A DNA stretch of 60,000 bases, taken from the NCBI RefSeq assembly GCF_963678635.1, contig NC_087064.1:50577346-50637345 (forward strand). The letters are read 5' to 3'. Under the pieces are notes generated by a model. The model was not told the DNA's origin. It did not search any database and was given only the letters and a program-made list of their open reading frames with translations. Shown here piece after piece: positions 33,186 to 45,334 of this stretch. A program made the position numbers and the translations under genes. Within the stretch, counting starts at the first letter, position 1; each line of letters begins with the position of its first letter. This stretch comes from Symsagittifera roscoffensis (lineage: Eukaryota > Xenacoelomorpha > Acoela > Convolutidae).

Positions 33186-33512
33186 TGAAAATGTTTACGA
33201 TCGAAGAGATGAATTTCAGAACTTTCAAACATGGATTTTTCCTTACACATTTTCTGAATGTTACTTACATCAAGAAAAAACCAAAATAATTCATTGAGAA
33301 GCGGAATAAATTTTTCGCTAACCAGACTAATTTGTTCTCATTAATCGAAAGCTGTTGTTGTTTCTGGTTTGTTACTTCTCAAGGTCAATGGGAATTCAAA
33401 AAACGACAAGAATTTACTATTTCATGAATATTTTGTCCCTCTAACACACACAACAGTAAAGTTCAATCTTTCCCTGAAAACAAATACTCTTTTACCGCCC
33501 GTCTGAGTTTAT

Positions 33513-33582
33513 GCATCGTACGGGAATCGAACCCATGTCAACAGCTTGGATGGCTGCTATGCTACCACTACACCAACGATGC
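33513..33582 (-). tRNA. tRNA-Gly(TCC), U33A
   Basis: Single change U33A. The 5' flank has TTTATGATCG where other units have TTTACGATCG. Confidence 0.55.
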
Positions 33583-33904
33583 TGAAAATGTTTATGATCG
33601 AAGAGATGAATTTCAGAACTTTCAAACATGGATTTTTCCTTACACATTTTCTGAATGTTACATCAAGAAAAAACCAAAATAATTCTTTGAGAAGCGGAAT
33701 AAATTTTTCGCTAACCAGACTAATTTGTTCTCATTAATCGAAAGCTGTTGTTGTTTCTGGTTTGTTACTTCTCAAGGTCAATGGGAATTTAAAAAACGAC
33801 AAGAATTTACTATTTCATGATATTTTGTCCCTCTGACGCACACAATAGTATTGCTCAATCTTTCCCTGAAATTAAATGTTCTTTTACCGCGCGTCTGAGT
33901 TTAT

Positions 33905-33974
33905 GCATCGTACGGGAATCGAACCCATGTCAACAGCTTGGAAGGCTGCTATGCTACCACTACACCAACGATGC
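33905..33974 (-). tRNA. tRNA-Gly(TCC), consensus
   Basis: All 70 positions match consensus. Confidence 0.88.
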
Positions 33975-34296
33975 TGAAAAGATTTACGATCGAAGAGATG
34001 AATTTCAGAACTTTCAAACATGGATTTTTCCTTACACATTTTCTAAGTGTCACAGCAAGAAAAAACCATAGAAATTTTTTGAGAAGCGGAGTAATATTTT
34101 CGCTAACCAGACCAATTTGTTCTTATTCATCGAAAGCTGTTGTTGTTTCTGGTTTGTTAGTTCTCAAGGTCAATGGGAATTTAAAAAACGACAAGAATTT
34201 ACTATTTCATGATATTTTGAACCTCTGACGCACACAATAGTAATGCTCAATCTTTCCCTGAAATTAAATATTCTTTTACTGCCCGTCTGAGTTTAT

Positions 34297-34366
34297 GCAT
34301 CGTACGGGAATCGAACCCATGTCAACAGCTTGGAAGGCTGCTATGCTACCACTATACCAACGATGC
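34297..34366 (-). tRNA. tRNA-Gly(TCC), G12A
   Basis: Single D-stem change. Confidence 0.7.
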
Positions 34367-34689
34367 TGAAAATGTTTACGATCGAAGAGATGAATTTCAG
34401 AACTTTCAAACATAGATTTTTCCTTACACAATTTCTGAATGTTACTTACATCAAGAAAAAACCAAAATAATTCATTGAGAAGCGGAATAAATTTTTCGCT
34501 AACCAGACTAATTTGTTCTCATTAATCGAAAGCTGTTGTTGTTTCTGGTTTGTTACTTCTCAAGGTCAATGGGAATTCAAAAAACGACAAGAATTTACTA
34601 TTTCATGAATATTTTGTCCCTCTAACACACACAATAGTAAAGTTCAATCTTTCCCTGAAAACAAATATTCTTTTACCGCCCGAGTTTAT

Positions 34690-34759
34690 GCATGGTACGG
34701 GAATCGAACCCATGTCAACAGCTTGGAAGGCTGCTAGGCTACCACTATACCAACGATGC
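34690..34759 (-). tRNA. tRNA-Gly(TCC), several lesions
   Basis: G68C breaks the acceptor stem, A24C and G12A break the D stem. The 3' flank is 4 bp shorter (CCCGAGTTTAT). Confidence 0.5.
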
Positions 34760-35084
34760 TGAAAATGTTTACGATCGAAGAGATGAATTTCAGAACTTTC
34801 AAACATGGATTTTTGCTTACACATTTTCTGAATGTTACTTACATCAAGAAAAAACAAAAATAATTCTTTGAGAAGCGGAATAAATTTTTCGCTAACCAGA
34901 CTAATTTGTTCTCATTAATCGAAAGCTGTTGTTGTTTCTGGTTTGTTACTTCTCAAGGTCAATAGGAATTCAAAAAATGACAAGAATTTACTATTTCATG
35001 AATATTTTGTCCCTCTAACACACACAATAGTAAAGTTCAATCTTTCCCTGAAAACAAATACTCTTTTACCGCCCCTGAGTTTAC

Positions 35085-35154
35085 GCATCGTACGGGAATC
35101 GAACCCATGTCAACAGCTTGGATGCCTGCTATGCTACCACTACACCAACGATGC
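35085..35154 (-). tRNA. tRNA-Gly(TCC), U33A and stem lesion
   Basis: U33A plus C31G, which opposes G39. Confidence 0.5.
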
Positions 35155-35476
35155 TGAAAATGTTTACGATCGAAGAGATGAATTTCAGAATTTTCAAACA
35201 TGGATTTTTCCTTACACATTTTCTGAATGTTACATCAAGAAAAAACCAAAATAATTCTTTGAGAAGCGGAATAAATTTTTCGCTAACCAGACTAATTTGT
35301 TCTCATTAATCGAAAGCTGTTGTGGTTTCTGGTTTGTTACTTCTCAAGGTCAATGGGAATTTTAAAAACGACAAGAATTTACTATTTCATGATATTTTGT
35401 CCCTCTGACGCACACAATAGTATTGCTCAATCTTTCCCTGAAATTAAATGTTCTTTTACCGCGCGTCTGAGTTTAT

Positions 35477-35549
35477 GCATCGTACGGGAATCGAACACAT
35501 GTCAACAACAGCTTGGAAGGCTGCTATGCTACCACTACACCAACGATGC
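35477..35549 (-). tRNA. tRNA-Gly(TCC), 3-nt insertion (73 nt)
   Basis: A CAA triplet is repeated (GTCAACAACAGC), enlarging the variable region, and G52T breaks the T stem and B box. The same form recurs at 36,264. Confidence 0.55.
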
Positions 35550-35871
35550 TGAAAAGGTTTACGATCGAAGAGATGAATTTCAGAACTTTCAAACATGGAT
35601 TTTTCCGTACACATTTTCTAAGTGTCACAGCAAGAAAAAACCATAGAAATTCTTTGAGAAGCGGAGTAAATTTTTCGCTCACCAGACCAATTTGTTCTCA
35701 TTCATCGAAAGCTGTTGTTGTTTCTGGTTTGTTAGTTCTCAAGGTCAATGGGAATTTAAAAAACGACAAGAATTTACTATTTCATGATATTTTGTACCTC
35801 TGTCGCACACAATAGTAATGCTCAATCTTTCCCTGAAATTAAATATTCTTTTACTGCCCGTCTGAGTTTAT

Positions 35872-35941
35872 GCATCGTACGGGAATCGAACCCATGTCAA
35901 CAGCTTGGAAGGCTGCTATGCTACCACTACACCAACGATGC
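35872..35941 (-). tRNA. tRNA-Gly(TCC), consensus
   Basis: All 70 positions match consensus. Confidence 0.88.
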
Positions 35942-36263
35942 TGAAAATGTTTACGATCGAAGAGATGAATTTCAGAACTTTCAAACATGGATTTTTCCTT
36001 ACACATTTTCTGAATGTTACATCAAGAAAAAACCAAAATAATTCTTTGAGAAGCGGAATAAATTTTTGGCTAACCAGACTAATTTGTTCTCATTAATCGA
36101 AAACTGTTGTTGTTTCTGGTTTGTTACTTCTCAAGGTCAATGGGAATTTTAAAAACGACAAGAATTTACTGTTTCATGATATTTTGTCCCTCTGACGCAC
36201 ACAATAGTATTGCTCAATCTTTCCCTGAAATTAAATGTTCTTTTACCGCGCGTCTGAGTTTAT

Positions 36264-36336
36264 GCATCGTACGGGAATCGAACACATGTCAACAACAGCT
36301 TGGAAGGCTGCTATGCTACCACTACACCAACGATGC
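36264..36336 (-). tRNA. tRNA-Gly(TCC), 3-nt insertion (73 nt)
   Basis: Same insertion and T-stem change as at 35,477, 787 bp later. Confidence 0.55.
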
Positions 36337-36658
36337 TGAAAAGGTTTACGATCGAAGAGATGAATTTCAGAACTTTCAAACATGGATTTTTCCTTACACA
36401 TTTTCTAAGTGTCACAGCAAGAAAAAACCATAGAAATTCTTTGAGAAGCGGAGTAAATTTTTCGCTCACCAGACCAATTTGTTCTCATTCATCGAAAGCT
36501 GTTGTTGTTTCTGGTTTGTTAGTTCTCAAGGTCAATGGGAATTTAAAAAACGACAAGAATTTACTATTTCATGATATTTTGTACCTCTGACGCACACAAT
36601 AGTAATGCTCAATCTTTCCCTGAAATTAAATATTCTTTTACTGCCCGTCTGAGTTTAT

Positions 36659-36728
36659 GCATCGTACGGGAATCGAACCCATGTCAACAGCTTGGAAGGC
36701 TGCTATGCTACCACTACACCAACGATGC
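36659..36728 (-). tRNA. tRNA-Gly(TCC), consensus
   Basis: All 70 positions match consensus. Confidence 0.88.
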
Positions 36729-37051
36729 TGAAAATGTTTACGATCGAAGAGATGAATTTCAGAACTTTCAAACATGGATTTTTCCTTACACATTTTTTGA
36801 ATGTTACATCAAGAAAAAACCAAATTAGTTCTTTGAGAAGCGGAGTAAATTTTTCGCTAACCAGACTAATTTGTTCTCATTAATCGAAAGCTGTTGTTGT
36901 TTCTGGTTTGTTACTTCTCAAGGTCAATGCGAATTCAAAAAACGACAAGAATTTACTATTTCATGAATATTTTGTCCCTCTAACACACACAATAGTAAAG
37001 TTCAATCTTTCCCTGAAAACAAATACTCTTTTACCGCCCGTCTGAGTTTAT

Positions 37052-37121
37052 GCATCGTACGGGAATCGAACCCATGTCAGCAGCTTGGAAGGCTGCTATG
37101 CTACCAATACACCAACGATGC
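37052..37121 (-). tRNA. tRNA-Gly(TCC), near consensus
   Basis: T43C strengthens the anticodon stem; G15 in the D loop is T. Confidence 0.7.
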
Positions 37122-37443
37122 GGAAAAGGTTTACGATCGAAGAGATGAATTTCAGAACTTTCAAACATGGATTTTTCCTTACACATTTTCTAAGTGTCAC
37201 AGCAAGAAAAAACCAAAGAAATTATTTGAGAAGCGGAGTAAATTTTTCGCTAACCAGACCAATTTGTTCTCATTCATCGAAAGTTGTTGTTGTTTCTGGT
37301 TTGTTAGTTCTCAAGGTCAATGGGAATTTAAAAAACGACAAGAATTTACTATTTCATGATATTTTGTCCCTCTGACGCACACAATAGTATTGCTCAAGCT
37401 TTCCCTGAAATTAAATGTTCTTTTACCGCGCGTCTGAGTTTAT

Positions 37444-37513
37444 GCATCGTACGTGAATCGAACCCATGTCAACAGCTTGGAAGGCTGCTATGCTACCACT
37501 ACACCAACGATGC
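37444..37513 (-). tRNA. tRNA-Gly(TCC), T-stem mismatch
   Basis: Single change C62A in the T stem, also the last B-box base. Confidence 0.68.
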
Positions 37514-37835
37514 GGAAAAGGTTTACGATCGAGGAGATGAATTTCAGAACTTTCAAACATGGATTTTTCCTTACACATTTTCTAAGTGTCACAGCAAGAA
37601 AAAACCAAAGAAATTCTTTGAGAAGCGGAGTAAATTTTTCGCTAACCAGACCAATTTGTTCTCATTCATCGAAAGCTGTTGTTGTTTCTGGTTTGTTAGT
37701 TCTCAAGGTCAATGGGAATTTAAAAAACGACAAGAATTTACTATTTCATGATATTTTGAACCTCTGACGCACACAATAGTAATGCTCAATCTTTCCCTGA
37801 AATTAAATATTCTTTTACTGCCCGTCTGAGTTTAT

Positions 37836-37905
37836 GCATCTCACGGGAATCGAACCCATGTCAACAGCTTGGAAGGCTGCTATGCTACCACTATACCAAC
37901 GATGC
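37836..37905 (-). tRNA. tRNA-Gly(TCC), acceptor and D-stem lesions
   Basis: A66G and C67A weaken the acceptor stem; G12A is present. Confidence 0.55.
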
Positions 37906-38231
37906 TGAAAATGTTTACGATCGAAGAGATGAATTTCAGAACTTTCAAACATGGATTTTTCCTTACACATTTTCTGAATGTTACTTACATCAAGAAAAAA
38001 CCAAAATAATTCATTGAGAAGCGGAGTAAATGTTTCGCTAACCAGACCAATTTGTTCTCATTCATCGAAAGCTGTTGTTGTTTCTGGTTTGTTAGTTCTC
38101 AAGGTCAATGGGAATTTAAAAAACGACAAGAATTTACTATTTCATGATATTTTGTCCCTCTAACGCACACAATAGTAATGCTCAATCTTTCCCTGAAATT
38201 AATTATTCTTTTACCGCCCGTCTGAGTTTAT

Positions 38232-38301
38232 GCATCGTACGGGAATCGAACCCATGTCAACAGCTTGGAAGGCTGCTATGCTACCACTACACCAATGATG
38301 C
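38232..38301 (-). tRNA. tRNA-Gly(TCC), acceptor mismatch
   Basis: Single change G6A opposite C67. Confidence 0.68.
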
Positions 38302-38623
38302 GGAAAAGGTTTGCGATCGAAGAGATGAATTTCAGAACTTTCAAACATGGATTTTTCCTTACACATTTTCTAAGTGTCACAGCAAGAAAAAACCAACGAA
38401 ATTCTTTGAGAAGCGGAGTAAATTTTTCGCTAACCAGACCAATTTGTTCTCATTCATCGAAAGCTGTTGTTGTTTCTGGTTTGTTAGTTCTCAAGGTCAA
38501 TGGGAATTTAAAAAACGACAAGAATTTTGCTATTTCTAATATTTTGAACCTCTGACGCACACAATAGTAATGCTCAATATTTCCCTGAAATTAAATATTC
38601 TTTTACTGCCCGTCTGAGTTTAT

Positions 38624-38693
38624 GCATCTCACGGGAATCGAACCCATGTCAACAGCTTGGAAGGCTGCTATGCTACCACTATACCAACGATGC
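38624..38693 (-). tRNA. tRNA-Gly(TCC), acceptor and D-stem lesions
   Basis: Same changes as at 37,836, 788 bp later. Confidence 0.55.
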
Positions 38694-39020
38694 TGAAAAT
38701 GTTTACGATCGAAGAGATGAATTTCAGAACTTTCAAACATGGATTTTTCCTTACACATTTTCTGAATGTTACTTACATCAAGAAAAAACCAAAATAATTC
38801 TTTGAGAAGCGGAGTAAATTTTTCGCTAACCAGACCAATTTGTTCTCATTCATCGAAAGCTGTTGTTGTTTCTGGTTTGTTAGTTCTCAAGGTCAATGGG
38901 AATTTAAAAAACGACAAGGTATTTACTATTTCATGATATTTTGTCCCTCTAACGCACACAATAGTAATGCTCAATCTTTCCCTGAAATTAAATATTCTTT
39001 TACCGCCCGTCTGAGTTTAT

Positions 39021-39090
39021 GCATCGTACGGGAATCGAACCCATGTCAACAGCTTGGAAGGCTGCTATGCTACCACTACACCAATGATGC
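39021..39090 (-). tRNA. tRNA-Gly(TCC), acceptor mismatch
   Basis: Same G6A as at 38,232. Confidence 0.68.
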
Positions 39091-39412
39091 GGAAAAGGTT
39101 TACGATCGAAGAGATGAATTTCAGAACTTTCAAACATGGATTTTTCCTTACACATTTTCTAAGTGTCACAGCAAGAAAAAACCAAAGAAATTCTTTGAGA
39201 AGCGGAGTAAATTTTTCGCTAACCAGACCAATTTGTTCTCATTTATCGGAAGCTGTTGTTGTTTCTGGTTTGTTAGTTCTCAAGGTCAATGGGAATTTAA
39301 AAAACGACAAGAATTTACTATTTCATGATATTTTGTCCCTCTGACGCACACAATAGTATTGCTCAATCTTTCCCTGAAATTAAATGTTCTTTTACCGCGC
39401 GTCTGAGTTTAT

Positions 39413-39482
39413 GCATCGTACGGGAATCGAACCCATGTCAACAGCTTGGAAGGCTGCTATGCTACCACTACACCAACGATGC
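39413..39482 (-). tRNA. tRNA-Gly(TCC), consensus
   Basis: All 70 positions match consensus. Confidence 0.88.
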
Positions 39483-39804
39483 GGAAAAGGTTTACGATCG
39501 AAGAGATGAATTTCAGAACTTTCAAACATGGATTTTTCCTTAAACATTTTCTAAGTGTCACAGCAAGAAAAAACCAAAGAAATTCTTTGAGAAGCGGAGT
39601 AAATTTTTCGCTAACCAGACCAATTTGTTCTCATTCATCGAAAGCTGTTGTTGTTTCTGGTTTGTTAGTTCTCAAGGTCAATGGGAATTTAAAAAACGAC
39701 AAAAATTTACTATTTCATGATATTTTGTACCTCTGACGCACACAATAGTAATGCTCAATCTTTCCCTGAAATTAAATATTCTTTTACTGCCCGTCTGAGT
39801 TTAT

Positions 39805-39874
39805 GCATCGTACGGGAATCGAACCCATGTCAACAGCTTGGAAGGCTGCTATGCTACCACTACACCAACGATGC
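39805..39874 (-). tRNA. tRNA-Gly(TCC), consensus
   Basis: All 70 positions match consensus. Confidence 0.88.
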
Positions 39875-40197
39875 TGAAAATGTTTACGATCGAAGAGATG
39901 AATTTCAGAACTTTCAAACATGGATTTTTCCTTACACATTTTCTGAATGTTACATCAAGAAAAAACCAAAATAATTCTTTGAGAAGCGGAATAAATTTTT
40001 CGCTAACCAGACTAATTTGTTCTCATTAATCGAAAGCTGTTGTTGTTTCTGGTTTGTTACTTCTCAATGTCAATGGGAATTCAAAAAACGACAAGAATTT
40101 ACTTTTTTATGAATATTTTGTCCCTCTAACACACACAATAGTAAAGTTCAATCTTTCCCTAAAAACAAATACTTTTTTACCGCCCGTCTGAGTTTAT

Positions 40198-40267
40198 GCA
40201 TCGTACGGGAATCGAACCCTTGTCAACAGCTTGGAAGGCTGCTATGCTATCACTACATCAACGATGC
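40198..40267 (-). tRNA. tRNA-Gly(TCC), A-box variant G10A/G19A
   Basis: D-arm pair of changes plus T50A in the T stem, the same combination as at 11,049. Confidence 0.55.
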
Positions 40268-40589
40268 TGAAAAGGTTTACGATCGAAGAGATGATTTTCA
40301 GAACTTTCAAACAAGGATTTTTCCTTACACATTTTCTGAATGTTACATCAAGAAAAAACCAAAAAAATTCTTTGAGAAGTTGAGTAAATTTTTCGCTAAC
40401 CAGACCAATTTGTTCTCATTCATTGAAAGCTGTTGTTGTTTCTAGTTTGTTAATTCTCAAGGTCAATGGGAATTTAAAAAACGACAAGAATTTACTATTT
40501 CATGATATTTTGTCCCTCTAACGCACACAATAGTAATGCTCAATCTTTCCCTGAAATTAAATATTCTTTTACTGCCCGTCTGAGTTTAT

Positions 40590-40659
40590 GCATCGTACGG
40601 GAATCGAGCCCATGTCAACAGCTTGGAAGGCTGCTATGCTACCACAACACCAACGGTGC
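40590..40659 (-). tRNA. tRNA-Gly(TCC), A14T, T4C and T54C
   Basis: The T-loop first base T54 is C, adding a B-box change to the 19,015-type lesions. Confidence 0.5.
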
Positions 40660-40978
40660 TGAGAAGGTTTACGATCGAAGAGATGAATCTCAGAACTTTC
40701 AAATTTGGATTTTTCCTGACAAATATTCTGAGTGTCACATCAGAAAAAACCAAAACTATTCTTTGAGAAGCTGATAGTTTTTTCGCTAACCAGACTCCTT
40801 TGTTTCTCATTAATCGAAAGCTGTCGTTTCTGGTTTGTTACTTCTCAAGGACTTTGGGAATTCAAAAAGAGACAAGAATTTACTATTTCATGAACATTTT
40901 GTCCCTCTAACGCACACAATAGTAATGCTCAACGTTTCCCTGAAATTAAATATTCTTTTACCGCCCGTCTGAGTTTAT

Positions 40979-41048
40979 GCATCCTACGGGAATCGAACCC
41001 ATGTCAACAGCTTGGATGGCTGCTATGCTACCACTACACCAACGATGC
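40979..41048 (-). tRNA. tRNA-Gly(TCC), U33A and acceptor lesion
   Basis: U33A together with C67G opposite G6. Confidence 0.5.
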
Positions 41049-41368
41049 TGAAAAGGTTTACGATCGAAGAGATGAATTTCAGAACTTTCAATCATGGATT
41101 TTTCCTTACACATTTTCTAAGTGTCACAGCAAGAAAAAACCAAAAAAATTCTGTGAGAAAAAGGAATAAATTTTTCGCTAACCACACCAATTTGTTCTCA
41201 TTAATCGAAAGCTGTCGTTTCTGGTTTGTTACTTCTAAAGGTCAATGGGAATTTAAAAAACGACAAGAATGTACTATTTCATGATATTTTGTCCCTCTAA
41301 CGCACACAATAGTAATGCTCAATCTTTCCCTGAAATTAAATATTCTTTTACCGCCCGTCTGAAATTAT

Positions 41369-41438
41369 GCATCGTACGGGAATCGAACCCATGTCAACAG
41401 CTTGGAAGGCTGCTATGCTACCACTACACCAACGATGC
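41369..41438 (-). tRNA. tRNA-Gly(TCC), consensus
   Basis: All 70 positions match consensus; the flank on the 5' side reads TAAGAAGG instead of TGAGAAGG. Confidence 0.88.
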
Positions 41439-41757
41439 TAAGAAGGTTTACGATCGAAGAGATGAATCTCAGAACTTTCAAACTGGGATTTTTCCTGACA
41501 AATATTCTGAGTGTCACATCAGAAAAAACCAAAACTATTCTTTGAGAAGCTGATAGTTTTTTCGCTAACCAGACTCCTTTGTTTCTCATTAATCGAAAGC
41601 TGTCGTTTCTGGTTTGTTACTTCTCAAGGACTTTGGGAATTCAAAAACAGACAAGAATATACTATTTCATGAGTATTTTGTCCCTCTAACGCACACCATA
41701 GTAATGTTCAGTCTTTCCCTGAAATTAAATATTCTTTTACCGCCCTTCTGAGTTTAT

Positions 41758-41827
41758 GCATCGTACGGGAATCGAACCCATGTCAACAGCTTGGAAGGTT
41801 GCTATGCTACCACTACATCAACGCTGC
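41758..41827 (-). tRNA. tRNA-Gly(TCC), stem lesions
   Basis: G30A breaks the anticodon stem, T4G breaks the acceptor stem, and G10A changes the A box. Confidence 0.5.
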
Positions 41828-42148
41828 TGAAAAGGGTTACGATCGAAGAGATGAATTTCAGAACTTTCAAACATGGATTTTTTCTTACACATTTTCTAAG
41901 TGTCACAGCAAGAAAAAACCAAAATTTCTTTGAGAAGCGGAATAAATTTTTCGCTAACCAGACTAATTTGTTCTCATTAATCGTAAGCTGTTGTTGTTTC
42001 TGGTTTGTTACTTCTCAAGGTCAATGGGAATTCAAAAAACGACAAGAATTTACTATTTTATGAATATTTTGTCCCTCTAACACAGACAATAGTAAAGTTC
42101 AATCTTTCCCTAAAAACAAATACTCTTTTACCGCCCGTCTGAGTTTAT

Positions 42149-42218
42149 GCATCGTACGGGAATCGTACCCATGTCAACAGCTTGGAAGGCTGCTATGCTA
42201 TCACTACATCAACGATGC
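42149..42218 (-). tRNA. tRNA-Gly(TCC), A-box variant with T55A
   Basis: G10A/G19A plus T55A in the T loop, where pseudouridine normally forms. Confidence 0.5.
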
Positions 42219-42539
42219 TGAAAAGGTTTACGATCGAAGAGATGATTTTCAGAACTTTCAAACAAGGATTTTTCCTTACACATTTTCTGAATGTTACATC
42301 AAGAAAAAACCAAAATAATTCTTTGAGAAGCGGAATAAAATTTTCGCTAACCAGACTAATTTGTTCTCATTAATCGAAAGCTGTTGTTGTTTCTGGTTTG
42401 TTACTTCTCAAGGTCAATGGGAATTCAAAAAACGACAAGAATATACTATTTTATGATTATTTTGTCCCTCTAACACACAATAGTAAAGTTCAATCTTTCC
42501 CTAAAAACAAATACTCTTTTACCGCCCGTCTGAGTTTAT

Positions 42540-42609
42540 GCATCGTACGGGAATCGAACCCATGTCAACAGCTTGGAAGGCTGCTATGCTATCACTACAT
42601 CAACGATGC
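42540..42609 (-). tRNA. tRNA-Gly(TCC), A-box variant G10A/G19A
   Basis: Only the two D-arm changes. The spacer on the 3' side has CCCTAAAAACAAATAC, giving a T5 about 45 nt after the tRNA. Confidence 0.6.
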
Positions 42610-42931
42610 TGAAAAGGCTTACGATCGAAGAGATGATTTTCAGAACTTTCAAACAAGGATTTTTCCTTACACATTTTCTGAATGTTACATCAAGAAAAAA
42701 CCAAAATAATTCTTTGAGAAGCGGAATAAAATTTTCGCTAACCAGACCAATTTGTTCTCATTCATTGAAAGCTGTTGTTATTTCTGGTTTGTTAGTTCTC
42801 AAGGTCAATGGGAATTTAAAAAACGACAAGAATTTACTATTTCATGATATTTTGTCCCTCTAACGCACACAATAGTAATGCTCAATCTTTCCCTGAAATT
42901 AAATATTCTTTTACTGCCCGTCTGAATTTAT

Positions 42932-43001
42932 GCATCGTACGGGAATCGAACCCATGTCAACAGCTTGGAAGGCTGCTATGATACCACTACAACAACGATG
43001 C
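42932..43001 (-). tRNA. tRNA-Gly(TCC), D-stem lesions
   Basis: G10T and G22T disrupt the D stem. Confidence 0.5.
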
Positions 43002-43322
43002 TGAAAATGTTTACGACCGAAAAGATGAATTTCAGAACTTTCAAACATGGATTTTTCCTTACACATTTTCTGAATGTTACATCAAGAAAAAACCAAAATA
43101 ATTCTTTGAGAAGCGGAATCAATTTTTCGCTAACCAGACTAATTTGTTCTCATTAATCGAAAGCTGTTGTTGTTTCTGGTTTGTTAGTTCTCAAGGTCAA
43201 TGGGAATTTAAAAACGACAAGAATTTACTATTTCCTGATATTTTGTCCCTCTAACGCACACTATAGTAATGTTCAATCTTTCCCTGAAATTAAATATTCT
43301 TTTACCGCCCTTCTGAGTTTAT

Positions 43323-43392
43323 GCATCGTACGGGAATTGAACCCATGTCAACAGCTTGGAAGGCTGCTATGCTACCACTACACCAACGATGC
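43323..43392 (-). tRNA. tRNA-Gly(TCC), near consensus
   Basis: Single change G57A in the T loop, which stays a purine as usual for that position. Confidence 0.8.
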
Positions 43393-43715
43393 TGAAAAGG
43401 TTTACGATCGAAGAGATGAATTTCAGATTTTTCAATCATGGATTTTTCCTTACACATTTTCTGAATGTTACATCAAGAAAAAACCAAAATAATTCTTTGA
43501 GAAGCGGAATCAATTTTTCGCTAACCAGACTAATTTGTTCTCATTAATCGAAAGCTGTTGTTGTTTCTGGTTTGTTACTTCTCAAGGTCAATGGGAATTC
43601 AAAAAACGACAAGAATTTACTATTTTATGAATATTTTGTCCCTCTAACACATACAATAGTAAAGTTCAATCTTTCCCTAAAAACAATTGATCTTTTACCG
43701 CCCGTCTGAGTTTAT

Positions 43716-43780
43716 GCATCGTACGGGAATCGAACCCATGTCAACAGCTTGGAAGGCTGCTATCACTACATCAACGATGC
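43716..43780 (-). pseudogene. tRNA-Gly, 65 nt, 5-nt D-arm deletion
   Basis: Five bases are missing from the D-stem 3' side, so no D stem can form. Recurs at 45,270 and 45,658. Confidence 0.75.
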
Positions 43781-44103
43781 TGAAAAGGTTTACGATCGAA
43801 GAGATGATTTTCAGAACTTTCAAACATGGATTTTTCCTTACACATTTTCTGAATGTTACATCAAGAAAAAACCAAAATAATTCTTTGAGAAGCGGAATAA
43901 ATTTTTCGCTAACCAGACTAATTTGTTCTCATTAATCGAAAGCTGTTTTTGTTTCTGGTTTGTTACTTCTCAAGGTCAATGGGAATTCAAAAAACGACAA
44001 GAATTTACTATTTTATGAATATTTTGTCCCTCTAACACACACAATAGTAAAGTTCAATCTTTCCCTAAAAACAAATACTCTTTTACCGCCCGTCTGAGTT
44101 TAT

Positions 44104-44173
44104 GGATCGTACGGGAATCGAACCCATGTCAACAGCTTGGAAGGCTGCTATGCTATCACTACATCAACGATGC
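44104..44173 (-). tRNA. tRNA-Gly(TCC), A-box variant with acceptor lesion
   Basis: G10A/G19A plus G71C opposite C2. Confidence 0.5.
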
Positions 44174-44495
44174 TGAAAAGGTTTACGATCGAATAGATGA
44201 TTTTCAGAACTTTCAAACAAGGATTTTTCCTTACACATTTTCTGAATGTTACATCAAGAAAAAACCAAAAAAATTCTTTGAGAAGTTGAGTAAATTTTTC
44301 GCTAACCAGACCAATTTGTTCTCATTCATTGAAAGCTGTTGTTGTTTCTGGTTTGTTAGTTCTCAAGGTCAATGGGAATTTAAAAAACGACAAGAATTTA
44401 CTATTTCATGATATTTTGTCCCTCTAACGCACACAATAGTAATGCTCAATCTTTCCCTGAAATTAAATATTCTTTTACTGCCCGTCTGAAATTAT

Positions 44496-44565
44496 GCATC
44501 GTACAGGAATCGAACCCATGTCAACAGCTTGGAAGGCTGCTACGCTACCACAACACCAACGGTGC
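44496..44565 (-). tRNA. tRNA-Gly(TCC), A14T and T4C
   Basis: 19,015-type lesions; C63T and A24G keep wobble pairs. Confidence 0.5.
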
Positions 44566-44886
44566 TGAGAAGGTTTACGATCGAAGAGATGAATCTCAGA
44601 ACTTTCAAACTTGGATTTTTCCTGACAAATATTCTGAGTGTCACATCAGAAAAAAAAAAACTATTCTTTGAGAAGCGGAATAAATTTTTCGCTAACCAGA
44701 CTAATTTGTTCTCATTAATCGAAAGCTGTTGTTGTTTCTGGTTTGTTACTTCTCAAGGTCAATGGGAATTCAAAAAACGACAAGAATTTACTATTTTATG
44801 AATATTTTGTCCCTCTAACACATACAATAGTAAAGTTCAATCTTTCCCTAAAAACAATTGATCTTTTACCGCCCGTCTGAGTTTAT

Positions 44887-44946
44887 GCATCGTACGGGAA
44901 TCGAACCCATGTCAACAGCTTGGAAGAATCACTACATCAACGATGC
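44887..44946 (-). pseudogene. tRNA-Gly remnant, 60 nt
   Basis: Ten bases spanning the anticodon-stem 5' side and part of the D stem are deleted (GGAAGAATCACTAC), probably a larger version of the 5-nt deletion at 43,716. Confidence 0.8.
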
Positions 44947-45269
44947 TGAAAAGGTTTACGATCGAAGAGATGATTTTCAGAACTTTCAAACATGGATTTT
45001 TCCTTACACATTTTCTGAATGTTACATCAAGAAAAAACCAAAATAGTTCTTTGAGAAGCGGAATAAATTTTTCGCTAACCAGACTAATTTGTTCTCATTA
45101 ATCGAAAGCTGTTGTTGTTTCTGGTTTGTTACTTCTCAAGGTCAATGGGAATTCAAAAAACGACAAGAATTTACTATTTTATGAATATTTTGTCCCTCTA
45201 ACACATACAATAGTAAAGTTCAATCTTTCCCTAAAAACAATTGATCTTTTACCGCCCGTCCGAGTTTAT

Positions 45270-45334
45270 GCATCGTACGGGAATCGAACCCATGTCAACA
45301 GCTTGGAAGGCTGCTATCACTACATCAACGATGC
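45270..45334 (-). pseudogene. tRNA-Gly, 65 nt, 5-nt D-arm deletion
   Basis: Same deletion as at 43,716. Confidence 0.75.
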
